From assembly GCF_004361695.1 (NCBI RefSeq), contig NZ_SNVW01000010.1, positions 91,505-155,504 of the forward strand: a DNA stretch of 64,000 bases. The letters run 5' to 3'. The translations under genes and the position numbers were made by a program. Source of the stretch: Curtobacterium flaccumfaciens. GTDB taxonomy: Bacteria; Actinomycetota; Actinomycetes; Actinomycetales; Microbacteriaceae. The first letter of the stretch is position 1; each line of letters opens with the position of its first letter. Below, piece after piece: positions 25,705 through 34,570 of the stretch. Under the pieces are notes generated by a model. It worked only from the letters and a program-made list of their open reading frames with translations, was not told the origin of the DNA and searched no databases.

Positions 25705-27504
25705 TCAGGCGAGGACGTCGAGTCCGACGCTGCGGACGGTGGGCGTGTGGGCGGTGCCGGGTGCACGCGGGGTGAGCCGCGCCTCCAGGCCGGGGTCGAC
25801 GCGGGGCGCCGCCGGGGCGGGCCGGTCGTCGTGACCGGAGCGGGTGTCCGGCTGGTTCTGCGAGGACAGGTCGAGGGTCGTCGACAGGCCGGTGCCCGCG
25901 GCGTCGCGGCGCAGGTCCGGCAGGACCTGACGCACCGCGTCACGACCCGCGTCAGAGGCCGCGAACAGCTCCACGTGCATCCCGTGGGCCGTCACGTGGG
26001 CACGGACCGTGACCGGGCCGAGCGCGTCCGGCGTCAGCTGGACGGTGACGACGTGCTCCCCCGGACCGGCCTGCGCCAAGGTGAACACGGGGCGGCTCAG
26101 CTGCTGGGCGAGGGGCGCCGGAGCGTTCGCGGTGGCCGCCCCGGAGACGGGTGCGGATGCCGCCGTCGCGGACGTGGTCGGGACGGCGAAGGGCGTCTCG
26201 GCACTGCGCGGTGCGGTGACGGCCTGGAGGCCCGGATCGCCCTGCCCTGCTCGACCCCCGTCGTTCCCGTGGCCGGTCTGGGCTCCGCTCCCCGTGGTCG
26301 CGTCCGACTGCCCGCTCGCGCCTGCGACGCCCGCCGCTGCGGCCGCGGTCGCGGAGGTGCTCGCGGTGCTGGTCGGCGTCGTGCTCGACGTGGTGGGGGC
26401 GGCGTCGGCGCGGGCGGCGGCGGTGGTCAGGACCACGGGGGTGCCGGTCGTGGTGGCGCCGGCCGTGGTGGCGCCGGGCGTGGCGCTGGTGTCGGGCGTG
26501 GCGCTGGCGTCGGGCGTCGTCGTCGGAGTCGTCACCGTCGCCGAGGCGGCCGCAGGTGTCGCGGCCGGCGCGGTGGTGGTGGACGCCGTGGCGTGCGCGG
26601 CGGCGGGTGCCGTCGTCGGGGCCGTCGCCGAGGCGGGTGCCGTGACGGTAGGCGTGGCGCCCGTGCCCGTGCCCATGCCTGTGCTCGGTACCGCGGTGCT
26701 CGTGGCCGACGCGTCCGTCCCGGTGCGCGCGGCGTTCGCCATCGCTGCCTGGGCTGTGGCCGTGGCCGACGTGCTCGTCGTCGCGCCCGTCGCGCCCGTC
26801 GTGCTCGTCGTCGTGCCCGTCGTCGAAGCCGACGTGCTCGTCGTCGAGGCCGACGCGGTCGGCAGCGGTGCCGATGCCCCGGCCGCCAGGGCGTCGGCCG
26901 CCGTCGCGGGGGCCGATCCGACGGACGTGGCTGCGGACAGGGCATCCACCACGGAAGCCGCCGCCGCTGCCGCCGCGGTCGCCGCGCTGTCCGCCCCGGC
27001 GCCGTTCGTCGCGCTGATCCCGGTCGTCCCGGATGCCGGCGGACTCGTCGCCGGGTCGATCACCACGGCACCGGCGCTCACGGCACCCGCAGCCGCCGCC
27101 GACTCGTTCGCGCCGGACGCGTCCGACGCGTCGGCGCTCCCGGCAGCGTCCGACGCGCGACCCCCTCGGTGAGATCGCACTTCGGCGGCACGGTCGCGGA
27201 CCGAACGGTCCCGGAGTGCGATCTCGCCGGCGTCCCGACCGGCACGGCGACCGGCGTCGCGGCGGTCCGGCGCGTCGCGGCGGTCGGGCATGTCGCGGCG
27301 GTCCGGCGCGTCGCGGCGGTCGGGCATGTCGCGGCGGTCGGGCGCGTCGCGGCGGTCGGGCGCGTCGCGGCGCTCGGGCGCAGCGGGCGCGGCCGCGGCC
27401 AGGGCGGCACCGAACGAGTCGGCGCTCCCGCGCTGGGCCGGCCCGCCCGACGCCTTCGGCACCGCGGGCGCGGCGGGCATCGGAGTGGCGATCGTCACGC
27501 TCAT
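25705..27504 (-). CDS. fliK: FliK-type hook-length control protein with repeats
   Basis: FliK is a secreted ruler that sets hook length and triggers the FlhB switch. The product is 599 residues. Residues 43-83 hold about six copies of the hexapeptide PDRRDA/PDRRDM. Residues about 110-430 are Ala/Thr/Ser-rich low complexity. The C-terminal FliK domain has VVTVQLTPDALGPVTVRAHV and LELFAASDAGRDAVRQVLPDL-like sequence. The ATG at 27504 overlaps the NlpC/P60 stop by 4 bases. Two inverted-repeat elements are embedded (27167-27229 and the half-sites at 25777 and 26218). The length variation is where a ruler could change. Confidence 0.9.
   Translation of the reverse strand: MSVTIATPMPAAPAVPKASGGPAQRGSADSFGAALAAAAPAAPERRDAPDRRDAPDRRDMPDRRDAPDRRDMPDRRDAPDRRDAGRRAGRDAGEIALRDRSVRDRAAEVRSHRGGRASDAAGSADASDASGANESAAAAGAVSAGAVVIDPATSPPASGTTGISATNGAGADSAATAAAAAAASVVDALSAATSVGSAPATAADALAAGASAPLPTASASTTSTSASTTGTTTSTTGATGATTSTSATATAQAAMANAARTGTDASATSTAVPSTGMGTGTGATPTVTAPASATAPTTAPAAAHATASTTTAPAATPAAASATVTTPTTTPDASATPDTSATPGATTAGATTTGTPVVLTTAAARADAAPTTSSTTPTSTASTSATAAAAAGVAGASGQSDATTGSGAQTGHGNDGGRAGQGDPGLQAVTAPRSAETPFAVPTTSATAASAPVSGAATANAPAPLAQQLSRPVFTLAQAGPGEHVVTVQLTPDALGPVTVRAHVTAHGMHVELFAASDAGRDAVRQVLPDLRRDAAGTGLSTTLDLSSQNQPDTRSGHDDRPAPAAPRVDPGLEARLTPRAPGTAHTPTVRSVGLDVLA
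27167..27229. repeat. Inverted repeat inside fliK
   Basis: Arms around 27167-27185 and 27211-27229 pair over about 19 bases; the inner 11 bases (GAGATCGCACT against AGTGCGATCTC) are perfect. The element is read through in frame as part of FliK (the GEIALRDRS region). It looks like an inserted palindromic element tolerated in a low-complexity protein. Confidence 0.7.
27253..27378 (-). repeat. 18-base tandem repeats encoding PDRRD(A/M) in fliK
   Basis: About six head-to-tail 18-base units encode alternating PDRRDA and PDRRDM hexapeptides near the FliK N-terminus. Units keep the frame, so gain or loss would lengthen or shorten the protein by 6 residues each. Confidence 0.9.
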
Positions 27505-28208
27505 GCGGCGCTCCCGGAGTTCATCAGCGACATCAGCGCCGCGGTCTGCAGGTCGGTGGAGCCGGGGGCGCGCACGGCCGTCGCGGCGGTGGGCGCTGCC
27601 TGCGCCGGGACGATGCGCCGGATCGTGGCGATGTCCGAGTCCTTGTACCAGTTGTCGACGATCCGGACGTCCTTGCCCGGTCGCGGCGCGTGCAGCACCT
27701 TGCCGTCGCCGACGTAGATGACGACGTGCCCCTCGCCCTTCGGGATGATCAGGTCGCCCGGCTGCGCGTCCTTGAGCGAGCCCACCTCGACGCCCATCTT
27801 CGCCTGGTCCGGCACCACCCGGGGCATCGTGACCCCGAGGTCCTTGAACACCGTCTGGACGAGGCCGGAGCAGTCCATGCCGGCGGTCGTCGTGCCACCG
27901 AAGACGTAGGGCACGCCGAGGTACTTCTTCGCGTCCGCGACGACGTCCGAGCCGGTGGCACCGCTCCCGGTCGCGAGGGTGCCGGCGCCGGCGTCGACCG
28001 AGGTGGCCGGGGTGGACGAGGCCGCCGGGGTCGCGGCGGTCGAGCCGGTCGCGGTGGCGAGGGCGTCCGCGAACGCGCTCGACGTCGCGGTGTCGGCTCC
28101 GGACGACGCGGTCGAGGACTGTGACACCGCAGCGGTCGTGCCGGTGCGGAGTGCGTCGATCTGGGTCCGGATCTCGGAGATCCGGGACAGCACGGCGTCC
28201 ACGCTCAT
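27501..28208 (-). CDS. NlpC/P60 (C40) peptidoglycan hydrolase in the flagellar operon
   Basis: A 235-residue protein. Residues 1-85 are helical then Ala/Thr-rich; there is no evident signal peptide. From residue 88 it is an NlpC/P60 cysteine peptidase: VADAKKYLGVPYVFGG, catalytic Cys113 in MDCSGLVQTVF, His161 in GHVVIYVG and a third-site His173 in LHAPRP. It sits between fliJ and fliK with 4-base overlaps on both sides, so it is translated with export components. By position it probably opens the cell wall for the growing rod, the job done by FlgJ elsewhere, and may leave through the flagellar export route. Confidence 0.9.
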   Translation of the reverse strand: MSVDAVLSRISEIRTQIDALRTGTTAAVSQSSTASSGADTATSSAFADALATATGSTAATPAASSTPATSVDAGAGTLATGSGATGSDVVADAKKYLGVPYVFGGTTTAGMDCSGLVQTVFKDLGVTMPRVVPDQAKMGVEVGSLKDAQPGDLIIPKGEGHVVIYVGDGKVLHAPRPGKDVRIVDNWYKDSDIATIRRIVPAQAAPTAATAVRAPGSTDLQTAALMSLMNSGSAA

Positions 28209-28636
28209 CGGGCACCACCTTCCGCGCGGCGTCGGGCCGCGACCTCGTCGAGGGCGTTCTGTTCGGTGCGGAGCTCCTCGGCGGTCTGCTGCTCGACGTG
28301 CTGCGCCTCGAGCTTCTCGAGCCCGAGGGCCGAGCGTCGGGCGCCGTTGTACACGTCCTGCGCCTGGTCGGCGTCGGAGCGGCGGGAGCGGACGACGGCG
28401 TCGAGTTCCTCGAGCATGCCGCGGGTGGCCGCACGTGCGGCGGCGACGGCGCTGAGGGTGGCGGCGTCCTGGATCGGCTGCGTCCCCTCGGCGTCGGCGA
28501 GGCTGCGCCGTGCCGCGATCCGGGCGTCGGCGGCGTCGCGGACCCGTTCGTTCGCGGTGGCGAGGGCAGCGGCGGCACGGTCCTGTTCGGTGTGCCGCAG
28601 GCGCAGGAGCCCGGCGAGCGGGAAGCGGCGGGCCAT
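28205..28636 (-). CDS. fliJ: FliJ-like flagellar export chaperone
   Basis: A 143-residue, almost wholly helical, charged protein predicted to form a coiled coil. It begins MARRFPLAGLLRLRHTEQD, a usual FliJ opening, and continues with heptad-like Ala/Arg/Glu patterns. FliJ links the FliI ATPase to the export gate. ATG at 28636 shares a base with the fliI stop, and a longer upstream reading lies inside fliI. Sequence conservation of FliJ is weak; the call rests mainly on position and composition. Confidence 0.85.
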   Translation of the reverse strand: MARRFPLAGLLRLRHTEQDRAAAALATANERVRDAADARIAARRSLADAEGTQPIQDAATLSAVAAARAATRGMLEELDAVVRSRRSDADQAQDVYNGARRSALGLEKLEAQHVEQQTAEELRTEQNALDEVAARRRAEGGAR

Positions 28637-29988
28637 CAGGCGACCCCTCCGCGACCGAGGGTCCCGACGAGCGCGTCGAGGGCGTGCCACGACGCCGGGG
28701 CCGTCGCACGCTCGTCCATGCCCTGCCGGAGGAACGCGTCGATCGCGTCCTGGTGGTCCACGGCGGCGTCGACGAGCGGGTTCGTGCCGCGCTGGTACGC
28801 GCCGACGTCGAGCAGGTCCTGCGCGGCCTTCCGCGCGGCCATCACCTTCCGGAGCGTCGTCGCAGCAGCGCGCTGGCCTGGGGTCGTCACCTTCGAGGCC
28901 ACGCGGGACACCGACCCGAGCGCGTCGACCGAGGGGAAGTGCCCGGTGATCGCGAGCTTCCGGTCGAGCACGACGTGTCCGTCGAGGATGCTGCGGGCGG
29001 CGTCGGCGATCGGTTCGTTGTGGTCGTCACCGTCGACGAGCACGGTGTACAGGCCGGTGATGCTGCCGACCCGGTCGGTCCCGGCGCGCTCGAGCAGTCC
29101 GGCGAGCACCGAGAACGTCGACGGCGGGTACCCACGGGTGGCGGGCGGCTCGCCGACGGACAGCCCGATCTCCCGCTGCGCCATCGCGACGCGGGTGAGC
29201 GAGTCCATAATGAGGACGACGTCCTGGCCGGCGTCGCGGAACGACTCCGCGATGCGGGTGGCGACGAACGCGGCACGCAGGCGCATCAGCGCGGGCTCGT
29301 CCGAGGTGGACACCACGACGATCGAGCGGGCGAGTCCCTCGGCGCCGAGGTCGTCCTCGAGGAACTCGCGCACCTCGCGGCCGCGCTCCCCCACCAGGGC
29401 GATCACGTTGACGGCGGCATCGCTCCCCCGCGCGATCATCGACAGCAGCGAGGACTTGCCGACGCCGGAGCCGGCGAACAGGCCCATGCGCTGCCCCCGG
29501 CCGACCGTGGTCAGGGTGTCGAGCACCCGGACCCCGAGCTGCAGCGGCGTGTCGATCCGGGTCCGCGCCATGGCGTTCGGCGTCTCGTGGTCGAGCGGCA
29601 CCCACTCGACGGGCTCACCGCTGGCGCCCGCGAGCGGCCCACGGTCGTCGATCGGCCGTCCGAGTCCGTCGAGCACCCGGCCGAACAGCCCGGAGCCGGT
29701 CGGCACGAGCACGGGGCGTCCGGTCGGCCGCGCGGGCGTTCCCGCGGTGACGCCGGTGAGGCGACCGAGGGGCATGCAGCGGACGCCGGTGACGTCGGTC
29801 GCGACGACCTCGACGGCGGTCTGCGGTCCGTCCTCGGCGCCGACCGTCACGACCTCGCCGACACGGGCGTCGAGCCCGGCGATGGTGAGTCCGAGTCCGA
29901 CGGCGCTCGTGACGACGCCGACGCGCTGCGGCGCCGAACGGCGGAGCGCGTCGTCGAGCCCACGGGGCCGGAGCAGCGTGGCGGTCAC
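28636..29988 (-). CDS. fliI: FliI, flagellar export ATPase
   Basis: FliI is the hexameric ATPase of flagellar export, related to F1-ATPase beta. The product is 450 residues. Walker A is GLFAGSGVGKSSLL (about residue 170-183), Walker B is VVLIMDSLTR, and GERGREVREFLEDDLG and PPATRGYPPSTFSVL split by charged residues are family signatures. It lies in the order fliG-fliH-fliI-fliJ with 4-base overlap to fliH. Confidence 0.97.
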   Translation of the reverse strand: MTATLLRPRGLDDALRRSAPQRVGVVTSAVGLGLTIAGLDARVGEVVTVGAEDGPQTAVEVVATDVTGVRCMPLGRLTGVTAGTPARPTGRPVLVPTGSGLFGRVLDGLGRPIDDRGPLAGASGEPVEWVPLDHETPNAMARTRIDTPLQLGVRVLDTLTTVGRGQRMGLFAGSGVGKSSLLSMIARGSDAAVNVIALVGERGREVREFLEDDLGAEGLARSIVVVSTSDEPALMRLRAAFVATRIAESFRDAGQDVVLIMDSLTRVAMAQREIGLSVGEPPATRGYPPSTFSVLAGLLERAGTDRVGSITGLYTVLVDGDDHNEPIADAARSILDGHVVLDRKLAITGHFPSVDALGSVSRVASKVTTPGQRAAATTLRKVMAARKAAQDLLDVGAYQRGTNPLVDAAVDHQDAIDAFLRQGMDERATAPASWHALDALVGTLGRGGVA

Positions 29989-30656
29989 GAGGTGACCCCC
30001 AGGGCGGTGCGGGCGCGGTCGAGCGCGGTGGCGATGCGGGCGTCGAGCAGGCCGTCCGGCAGGTCCACGACGGCGTCGCCGTCCGACAGGGTCGGGTCGG
30101 CGACCACCGGGACGGGCAGGTCCAGGGCGGCCACGCGGGCCGCGTCGCCGACGCTCAGCCGGATCGCGACGGCGACCGTCCGATCGACGGACGCGAGTGC
30201 CCGCATGACGGTCGCCTCCGCGCCGGACGCACCCCGCGCCTCCAGGCTGTGGGCGTCCGCCGGTCCGGCGGTCGCTGCGTCGGACGGCCTGGAGGCACGG
30301 ATCGAGTACCCGACGACGGCTTCCGCCAGGTCGAGGGCGGCGGCCGCGACGGACTGCTCTGCGGCTTCCAGGACCGGCGTCACCTGGGAGAGCATCGCGT
30401 TCGTGGCCGCGTCCAGCACGGCGATGCGGCGCGCGGTGTCGGCCTGCATCGAGGCGACGCGGGCGGCGTGCTCGGCCTCGAGCCGGGCGCGCAGGGCGTC
30501 CGTCTCGGCCTGCGCGGCGCGGAGGCCGGCGGCGTACCCGGCGGCGTGTCCGCGGACGTCGGCGCTGGTGCTCCGCGTCTGCGTACCGGTGCGCTCGATG
30601 ACGGGGAACGCGACGCGCTGGACGGTGGCGGTGCCGGCGCTGGTGGACTCAGTCAA
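29985..30656 (-). CDS. fliH: FliH-like negative regulator of the export ATPase
   Basis: A 223-residue protein between fliG and fliI. The middle is a helical Ala/Glu/Arg-rich region (AAGYAAGLRAAQAETDALRARL), typical of FliH. The C-terminal part has VVADPTLSDGDAVVDLPDGLLDARI, resembling FliH/VirB-stalk domains. Residues about 119-141 are encoded by an inverted pair of the CCTGGAGGC repeat and look like an insertion. The start is TTG at 30656, overlapping fliG by 8 bases. FliH is poorly conserved; position is the main support. Confidence 0.85.
   Translation of the reverse strand: MTESTSAGTATVQRVAFPVIERTGTQTRSTSADVRGHAAGYAAGLRAAQAETDALRARLEAEHAARVASMQADTARRIAVLDAATNAMLSQVTPVLEAAEQSVAAAALDLAEAVVGYSIRASRPSDAATAGPADAHSLEARGASGAEATVMRALASVDRTVAVAIRLSVGDAARVAALDLPVPVVADPTLSDGDAVVDLPDGLLDARIATALDRARTALGVTS
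30234..30300. repeat. Inverted CCTGGAGGC repeat pair inside fliH
   Basis: Arms 30234-30250 and 30284-30300 pair at 15 of 17 positions around CCTCCAGG/CCTGGAGG. The element keeps the fliH frame open. It is the same core as the hairpins at 12302, 44998 and 47640, but the arm order is reversed. Confidence 0.75.
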
Positions 30657-31695
30657 CGAGCTCGTCCTCCTCGGCGCGGTGGACCGTGATGACGCCCTGC
30701 GCCTCGAGCTCCCGGACGGAGCGGACGACCTCGGCGCGCGCCTCCTCGACCTGCGAGACGCGGACCGGGCCCATCGCCAGCAGCTCGTCGTCGAGGAGTT
30801 CGCGGTTGCGCTCGGAGACGTTCGCGCGGATCGTCTCGACCACCGGAGCGGCGGCGCCCTTCATGGCGGTCGCGAGGAGCTTCGAGTCGATGCCGCGCAG
30901 GACCTGCTGGATGTCGCGGGACTCGAGCTTCACGATGTCCTCGAAGGTGAGCATGCGCGAGCGGATGTCCTCGGCGAGCTCCGGGTCGCGCGCTTCGAGG
31001 CCGTCGAGCACGGCCTTCTCGGTGGCGACGTCGGAGCGGTTGATGATCTCGACCAGGGGCGCGATGCCGCCGACGACCTCGACGCTCTCGCGCGGGGACA
31101 CCACTGCGCCGGCACGCTGCCGGAGCACCCCGGCGACGATCCCGACCGCTTCCGGGGTTGCGCTGCCCATGGTCGCGAACGCCTGCGCGACGTCGGTGCG
31201 CACCCGCTCGTCGACGCCGGCGAGGACGGCGCTGGCCTGGGCGGGCTTGAGGTGGGCGAGCACGAGGGCGATGGTCTGCGGCAGCTCGCCCTCGAGCAGG
31301 GTGATGACCTGCCCGGGCTCGGCGTCGTCGAGGAAGTCGAACGACTGCCCCGCCAGGTTCGAGGCCAGACGGTCCATCACGCCCGCGGCGCGCTCGGCCC
31401 CGAAGGAGGCCTCGAGGAGCCCGAGCGCGGTCTCCTTGCCGCCGCGCTTCTGCAGCCGGCCGCTCAGGGTCATCCGGTGGAACTCGGTGAGGGTGCGGTC
31501 GACGACGGTGTCCTCGACGCGACGCATCCGGACGATCTCGGCGGAGATCTCCTCCGCCTCGATCTCTGTGAACTGCTTCATCACCTCGGCCGCACGCTCG
31601 GTCTCCATCTGCATGAGGATGAGCGCGACCTTCTGGGCACCGCTGAGCGGTCGGTCGGCGTTGCCGGCGGCGGGCGCCGGGGTCAGGGCGCTCAC
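30649..31695 (-). CDS. fliG: FliG, flagellar rotor switch protein
   Basis: FliG couples the rotor to the MotA stator. The product is 348 residues. It shows the N-terminal QKVALILMQMETERAAEVMK, middle-domain LAHLKPAQASAVLAG, and C-terminal torque helix KLESRDIQQVLRGIDSKLLATAM, where charged residues meet MotA. It follows fliF with a 4-base overlap. Confidence 0.96.
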   Translation of the reverse strand: MSALTPAPAAGNADRPLSGAQKVALILMQMETERAAEVMKQFTEIEAEEISAEIVRMRRVEDTVVDRTLTEFHRMTLSGRLQKRGGKETALGLLEASFGAERAAGVMDRLASNLAGQSFDFLDDAEPGQVITLLEGELPQTIALVLAHLKPAQASAVLAGVDERVRTDVAQAFATMGSATPEAVGIVAGVLRQRAGAVVSPRESVEVVGGIAPLVEIINRSDVATEKAVLDGLEARDPELAEDIRSRMLTFEDIVKLESRDIQQVLRGIDSKLLATAMKGAAAPVVETIRANVSERNRELLDDELLAMGPVRVSQVEEARAEVVRSVRELEAQGVITVHRAEEDELVD

Positions 31696-33377
31696 ACGCT
31701 CGCCCGGTCGTCGAGGAGCCCGCGGAGGAGCTCGGCGGTGCGCTTCGGGTCCCGCTCGGCCAGGGCGGAGATGTCCTGGCGGCGACGCTCGGCCGAGATC
31801 TCCTCAGTGGTGAGGACCTCGGTCGGGGCGTCGTCGTGCGGGATGCTCGGCAGCGCCACGGTCGGTGCGTCCCCGGCGCCGAGCGTGGCACGGTCGTCGG
31901 CCCCGTCGACCGCCAGGGGCAGCTGGAAGGTCTCGCCGGCGAAGGCGTCGAGCTCGCCGAGGTCGACGGCCTCGCGCTCCTGCTTCCGGCTGCGGCGGAC
32001 CAGGACGACCATGATCGCGATGAGTGCGAGCAGGGCGCCGAGGACGATGCCGGCGGTGCGGATCGACGACCACAGCGACTCCTGCTGGTCGGCCTTCTGC
32101 TGCTCCTCGAGCGCCTTCGTCGCACGGTCGGCGGCGCTGGTGTCGAAGTCCATCGTCGCGACGCGGACCTGGTCGCCGCGGGCGGCGTCGACGCCCGCGG
32201 CAGCGGACACCAGGTCGTTGATGCTCTGCAGGTTCGCGTTCTGCACCGCGTCGGCCTTCGCGTTCAACGCGACCGAGATCGTCTGCCGGTCGAGCCCGCC
32301 GGCGGGCAGCTGCGTGGTCTCGGTGGTGTGGTCGACGGCGTTGTTCTTCGTCGCCGACTCGTTCGTGTAGCCGCCGTCGCCGGTGCCGCTCGCGGTGCCG
32401 TTCGTCCCGTTCGTCCCGCTCGGGACGGCGATGTTGTCGGGGCCGAGGACCCCGGTGGCGCCCTTGCCGGCGGCGGAGCCGGAGCCGTACTGCTCGGTCG
32501 AGGACGACTCGTTGAGCGCCACCGGGCCGGTCGTCGGCGACGTGTAGGACTCGGACGTCCGGGTGCCGGAGTTCTGGTTCATGGTCGCGGACACCACGAC
32601 GCTCGCGTTCCCGACGCCGAGCGTGGTGTCGAGCAGGTCCTGCACCTTCTTGCTCGTCGCCGCGTCGTAGTCGGCCGCCTGGTCGGCGCCGCTGCCCGTC
32701 GCGCCGGTGCCGACGGCGGACAGGGTCTGCCCCTTCGCGTCGACGACGGAGACGTCGGTCGGCTGCATGCCCTCGACGGCCGCGCTCGTCAGGTGCACGA
32801 TCGCCTGGACCTGGTCGGTGCTCAGCTCCGCGCCGTTCTTCGTGGCGATGAACACCGACGCGGTCGGGTCCTTCTCCTCGGAGACGAACACCGTCTTCTC
32901 CGGGATCGCGAGCTGCACGGTGGCGGTCTGCACGCCGTCCATCGCGCCGATGGTCTTGGCGAGCTCGCCCTCCATCGCGCGCTTGTACGTGACGTCCTGC
33001 TGGAACTCGGAGCTCGTCACGCCCATCTTGTCGAGGAGCGAGTACCCGCCCTCGTTCGACGACGGCAGCCCGTTCGACGCGGCCTTGAGGCGCTCCGAGT
33101 ACACGGAGCCCTGCGGCACGAGGATCGTCGCGCCGCCGTCGGTGAGCTGGAACGGCACCCCGTCGGTCTGCAGCTGGTCGGTGACGCTCGCGGCGTCGGT
33201 CGCGGCGAGGCCGGTGAACAGCGGCGCGTACGACGCCTTGCCGAGCCAGCTCGCGAGGGCGATGCCGCCGAGGACGAGCGCGGCGATGACGAGGATGGCG
33301 ATGGTGCGCTGGGCGGCGCTGAAGCCCTTGACGTAGGCGGCGAGACGACCGAACAGGTCCTTGACGGCGACGGGCAT
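31692..33377 (-). CDS. fliF: FliF, MS-ring protein
   Basis: FliF builds the MS ring in the membrane, the base of the flagellum. The product is 561 residues with membrane helices at about 22-45 and 440-463. Between them, the periplasmic-type ring-building domains show YAPLFTGLAATDAASVTDQL, VYSERLKAASNGLP, YKRAMEGELAKTIGAMDGVQ and VQAIVHLTSAAVEGMQP. The C-terminal cytoplasmic end, with AELLRGLLDDRASV, is the FliG-binding tail. It shares one base with fliE. Confidence 0.96.
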   Translation of the reverse strand: MPVAVKDLFGRLAAYVKGFSAAQRTIAILVIAALVLGGIALASWLGKASYAPLFTGLAATDAASVTDQLQTDGVPFQLTDGGATILVPQGSVYSERLKAASNGLPSSNEGGYSLLDKMGVTSSEFQQDVTYKRAMEGELAKTIGAMDGVQTATVQLAIPEKTVFVSEEKDPTASVFIATKNGAELSTDQVQAIVHLTSAAVEGMQPTDVSVVDAKGQTLSAVGTGATGSGADQAADYDAATSKKVQDLLDTTLGVGNASVVVSATMNQNSGTRTSESYTSPTTGPVALNESSSTEQYGSGSAAGKGATGVLGPDNIAVPSGTNGTNGTASGTGDGGYTNESATKNNAVDHTTETTQLPAGGLDRQTISVALNAKADAVQNANLQSINDLVSAAAGVDAARGDQVRVATMDFDTSAADRATKALEEQQKADQQESLWSSIRTAGIVLGALLALIAIMVVLVRRSRKQEREAVDLGELDAFAGETFQLPLAVDGADDRATLGAGDAPTVALPSIPHDDAPTEVLTTEEISAERRRQDISALAERDPKRTAELLRGLLDDRASV

Positions 33378-33733
33378 CAGGCCTGCATCCTCATGATCTC
33401 GTTGAAGGCGTCGACGCCCTTGTTGCGGACGGCGGCGACGAGCTCGAGGGTGACCTGTGCACGCGTCGAGGCGATCGTCGCGTCGTGGATGTCGTCGAGG
33501 TTGCCGGTGACGGCCTTGAGCGCGAGCGTCTTCGAGTCGCTCTGCAGCTGCTGGAGGCCGTCGACGGCGTTGCCGAGCGACGCGGCGAAGCCGTCACCGG
33601 TCGCGCCGGTGCCGGTCGTCGCGCCGGTGCTGCTCGTCGCGCTCGTGCCGACGTCGCTCGACGTGCCGGACACCGAGGTGAGCGCGTTCGTCATCGCGTT
33701 GGTGGTCACACCGTTGACGGCGTCGATGGGCAT
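33377..33733 (-). CDS. fliE: FliE, MS ring-rod adaptor
   Basis: FliE joins the MS ring to the rod. The product is 118 residues from ATG at 33733, which overlaps the flgC stop. After a Ser/Thr-rich N-terminus, the family C-terminus appears: FAASLGNAVDGLQQLQSDS, then GNLDDIHDATIASTRAQVTLELV and NEIMRMQA at the end. Confidence 0.93.
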   Translation of the reverse strand: MPIDAVNGVTTNAMTNALTSVSGTSSDVGTSATSSTGATTGTGATGDGFAASLGNAVDGLQQLQSDSKTLALKAVTGNLDDIHDATIASTRAQVTLELVAAVRNKGVDAFNEIMRMQA

Positions 33734-34128
33734 CAGTTCTTCCCGATCTGCAGTGCCGCCTCGTAGGCGGTCTTGGCGCGGTCGACCACGGCGGCGTTCG
33801 CCTGGTAGCCGCGCTGGGCCATGATGAGGTCCGCCATCTGCGTCCCGAGGTCGATGTCCGGCATGCGGACGTAGCCCTCGGCGTTCGCGAGCGGGTTGTC
33901 CGGGTCGTAGGTCACACGGCCGGCGGCGCTGCCGAACGCGGCGCCCTTGACGTAGGCGCCGGAGACGCCGTTGCCCTCCTGCACCTCGACGTAGCGGGCC
34001 TGGAAGGCGCTGTCGTCCATCGACTTCACCGTGTTGACGTTGGCGATGTTGTCCGACACCGCGTCGAGCCACTTGCGGTGCACGGTCATGCCGGTGCTCG
34101 CGATGCCGATCGCGTCGAAGGTCGTCAC
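33733..34128 (-). CDS. flgC: FlgC, flagellar rod protein
   Basis: A 131-residue proximal rod protein. N-terminal FDAIGIASTGMTVHRKWLDAV and SDNIANVNTVKSMDD are rod-family sequences; the C-terminal YVRMPDIDLGTQMADLIMAQRGYQANAAVV is strongly typical. It overlaps flgB by 4 bases and fliE by one. Confidence 0.95.
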   Translation of the reverse strand: MTTFDAIGIASTGMTVHRKWLDAVSDNIANVNTVKSMDDSAFQARYVEVQEGNGVSGAYVKGAAFGSAAGRVTYDPDNPLANAEGYVRMPDIDLGTQMADLIMAQRGYQANAAVVDRAKTAYEAALQIGKN

Positions 34129-34469
34129 GAGGTGGTCCGCATCGCCGCGCGGACGCTGGTCAGCTCGGAGTTCATCGCCTGCGACGCGAACTGGTAGCGG
34201 AGCACGGTGTCGACGTTCGAGAGCGTCTCCTCGTCGAGGTTGACGTTGTTCCCGTTCGTGTTCGTCGGCTCGAGGCTACGCGCCACGGTCGGCGTGGTGC
34301 TGCCGCTGCCGTCGACGATCGACTTCGCGAGGGCGTCCTCGAACTGGACCTTCTCGGCGTGGTAGTTCGGCGTGTTGATGTTCGCGACGTTGTTCGCGAT
34401 CACGCTCTGGCGCATGGAGAGCCCGTCGAGCGCACTCTGCAGCGCTGCCGACGTCACGGAATCGAACAC
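34125..34469 (-). CDS. flgB: FlgB, flagellar rod protein
   Basis: A 114-residue proximal rod protein beginning at a GTG (34469) with GAGGGG 10 bases upstream. It shows LQSALDGLSMRQSVIANNVANINTPNYHAEKVQFED split across the usual rod-family motif, and ends with VLRYQFASQAMNSELTSVRAAM. It is the first gene of the 10.5-kb flgB-flgE operon. A SigD-type promoter lies about 100 bases upstream. Confidence 0.95.
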   Translation of the reverse strand: MFDSVTSAALQSALDGLSMRQSVIANNVANINTPNYHAEKVQFEDALAKSIVDGSGSTTPTVARSLEPTNTNGNNVNLDEETLSNVDTVLRYQFASQAMNSELTSVRAAMRTTS

Positions 34470-34570
34470 GGTGGACCGTCCCCTCGGTGTGCGACATCCC
34501 CTGTCGATGTCGCCGAATGGCGGTGGCCGATCCGTGGCCGAACTGGTGAGCGATCCATGCTCGTGGTGCG

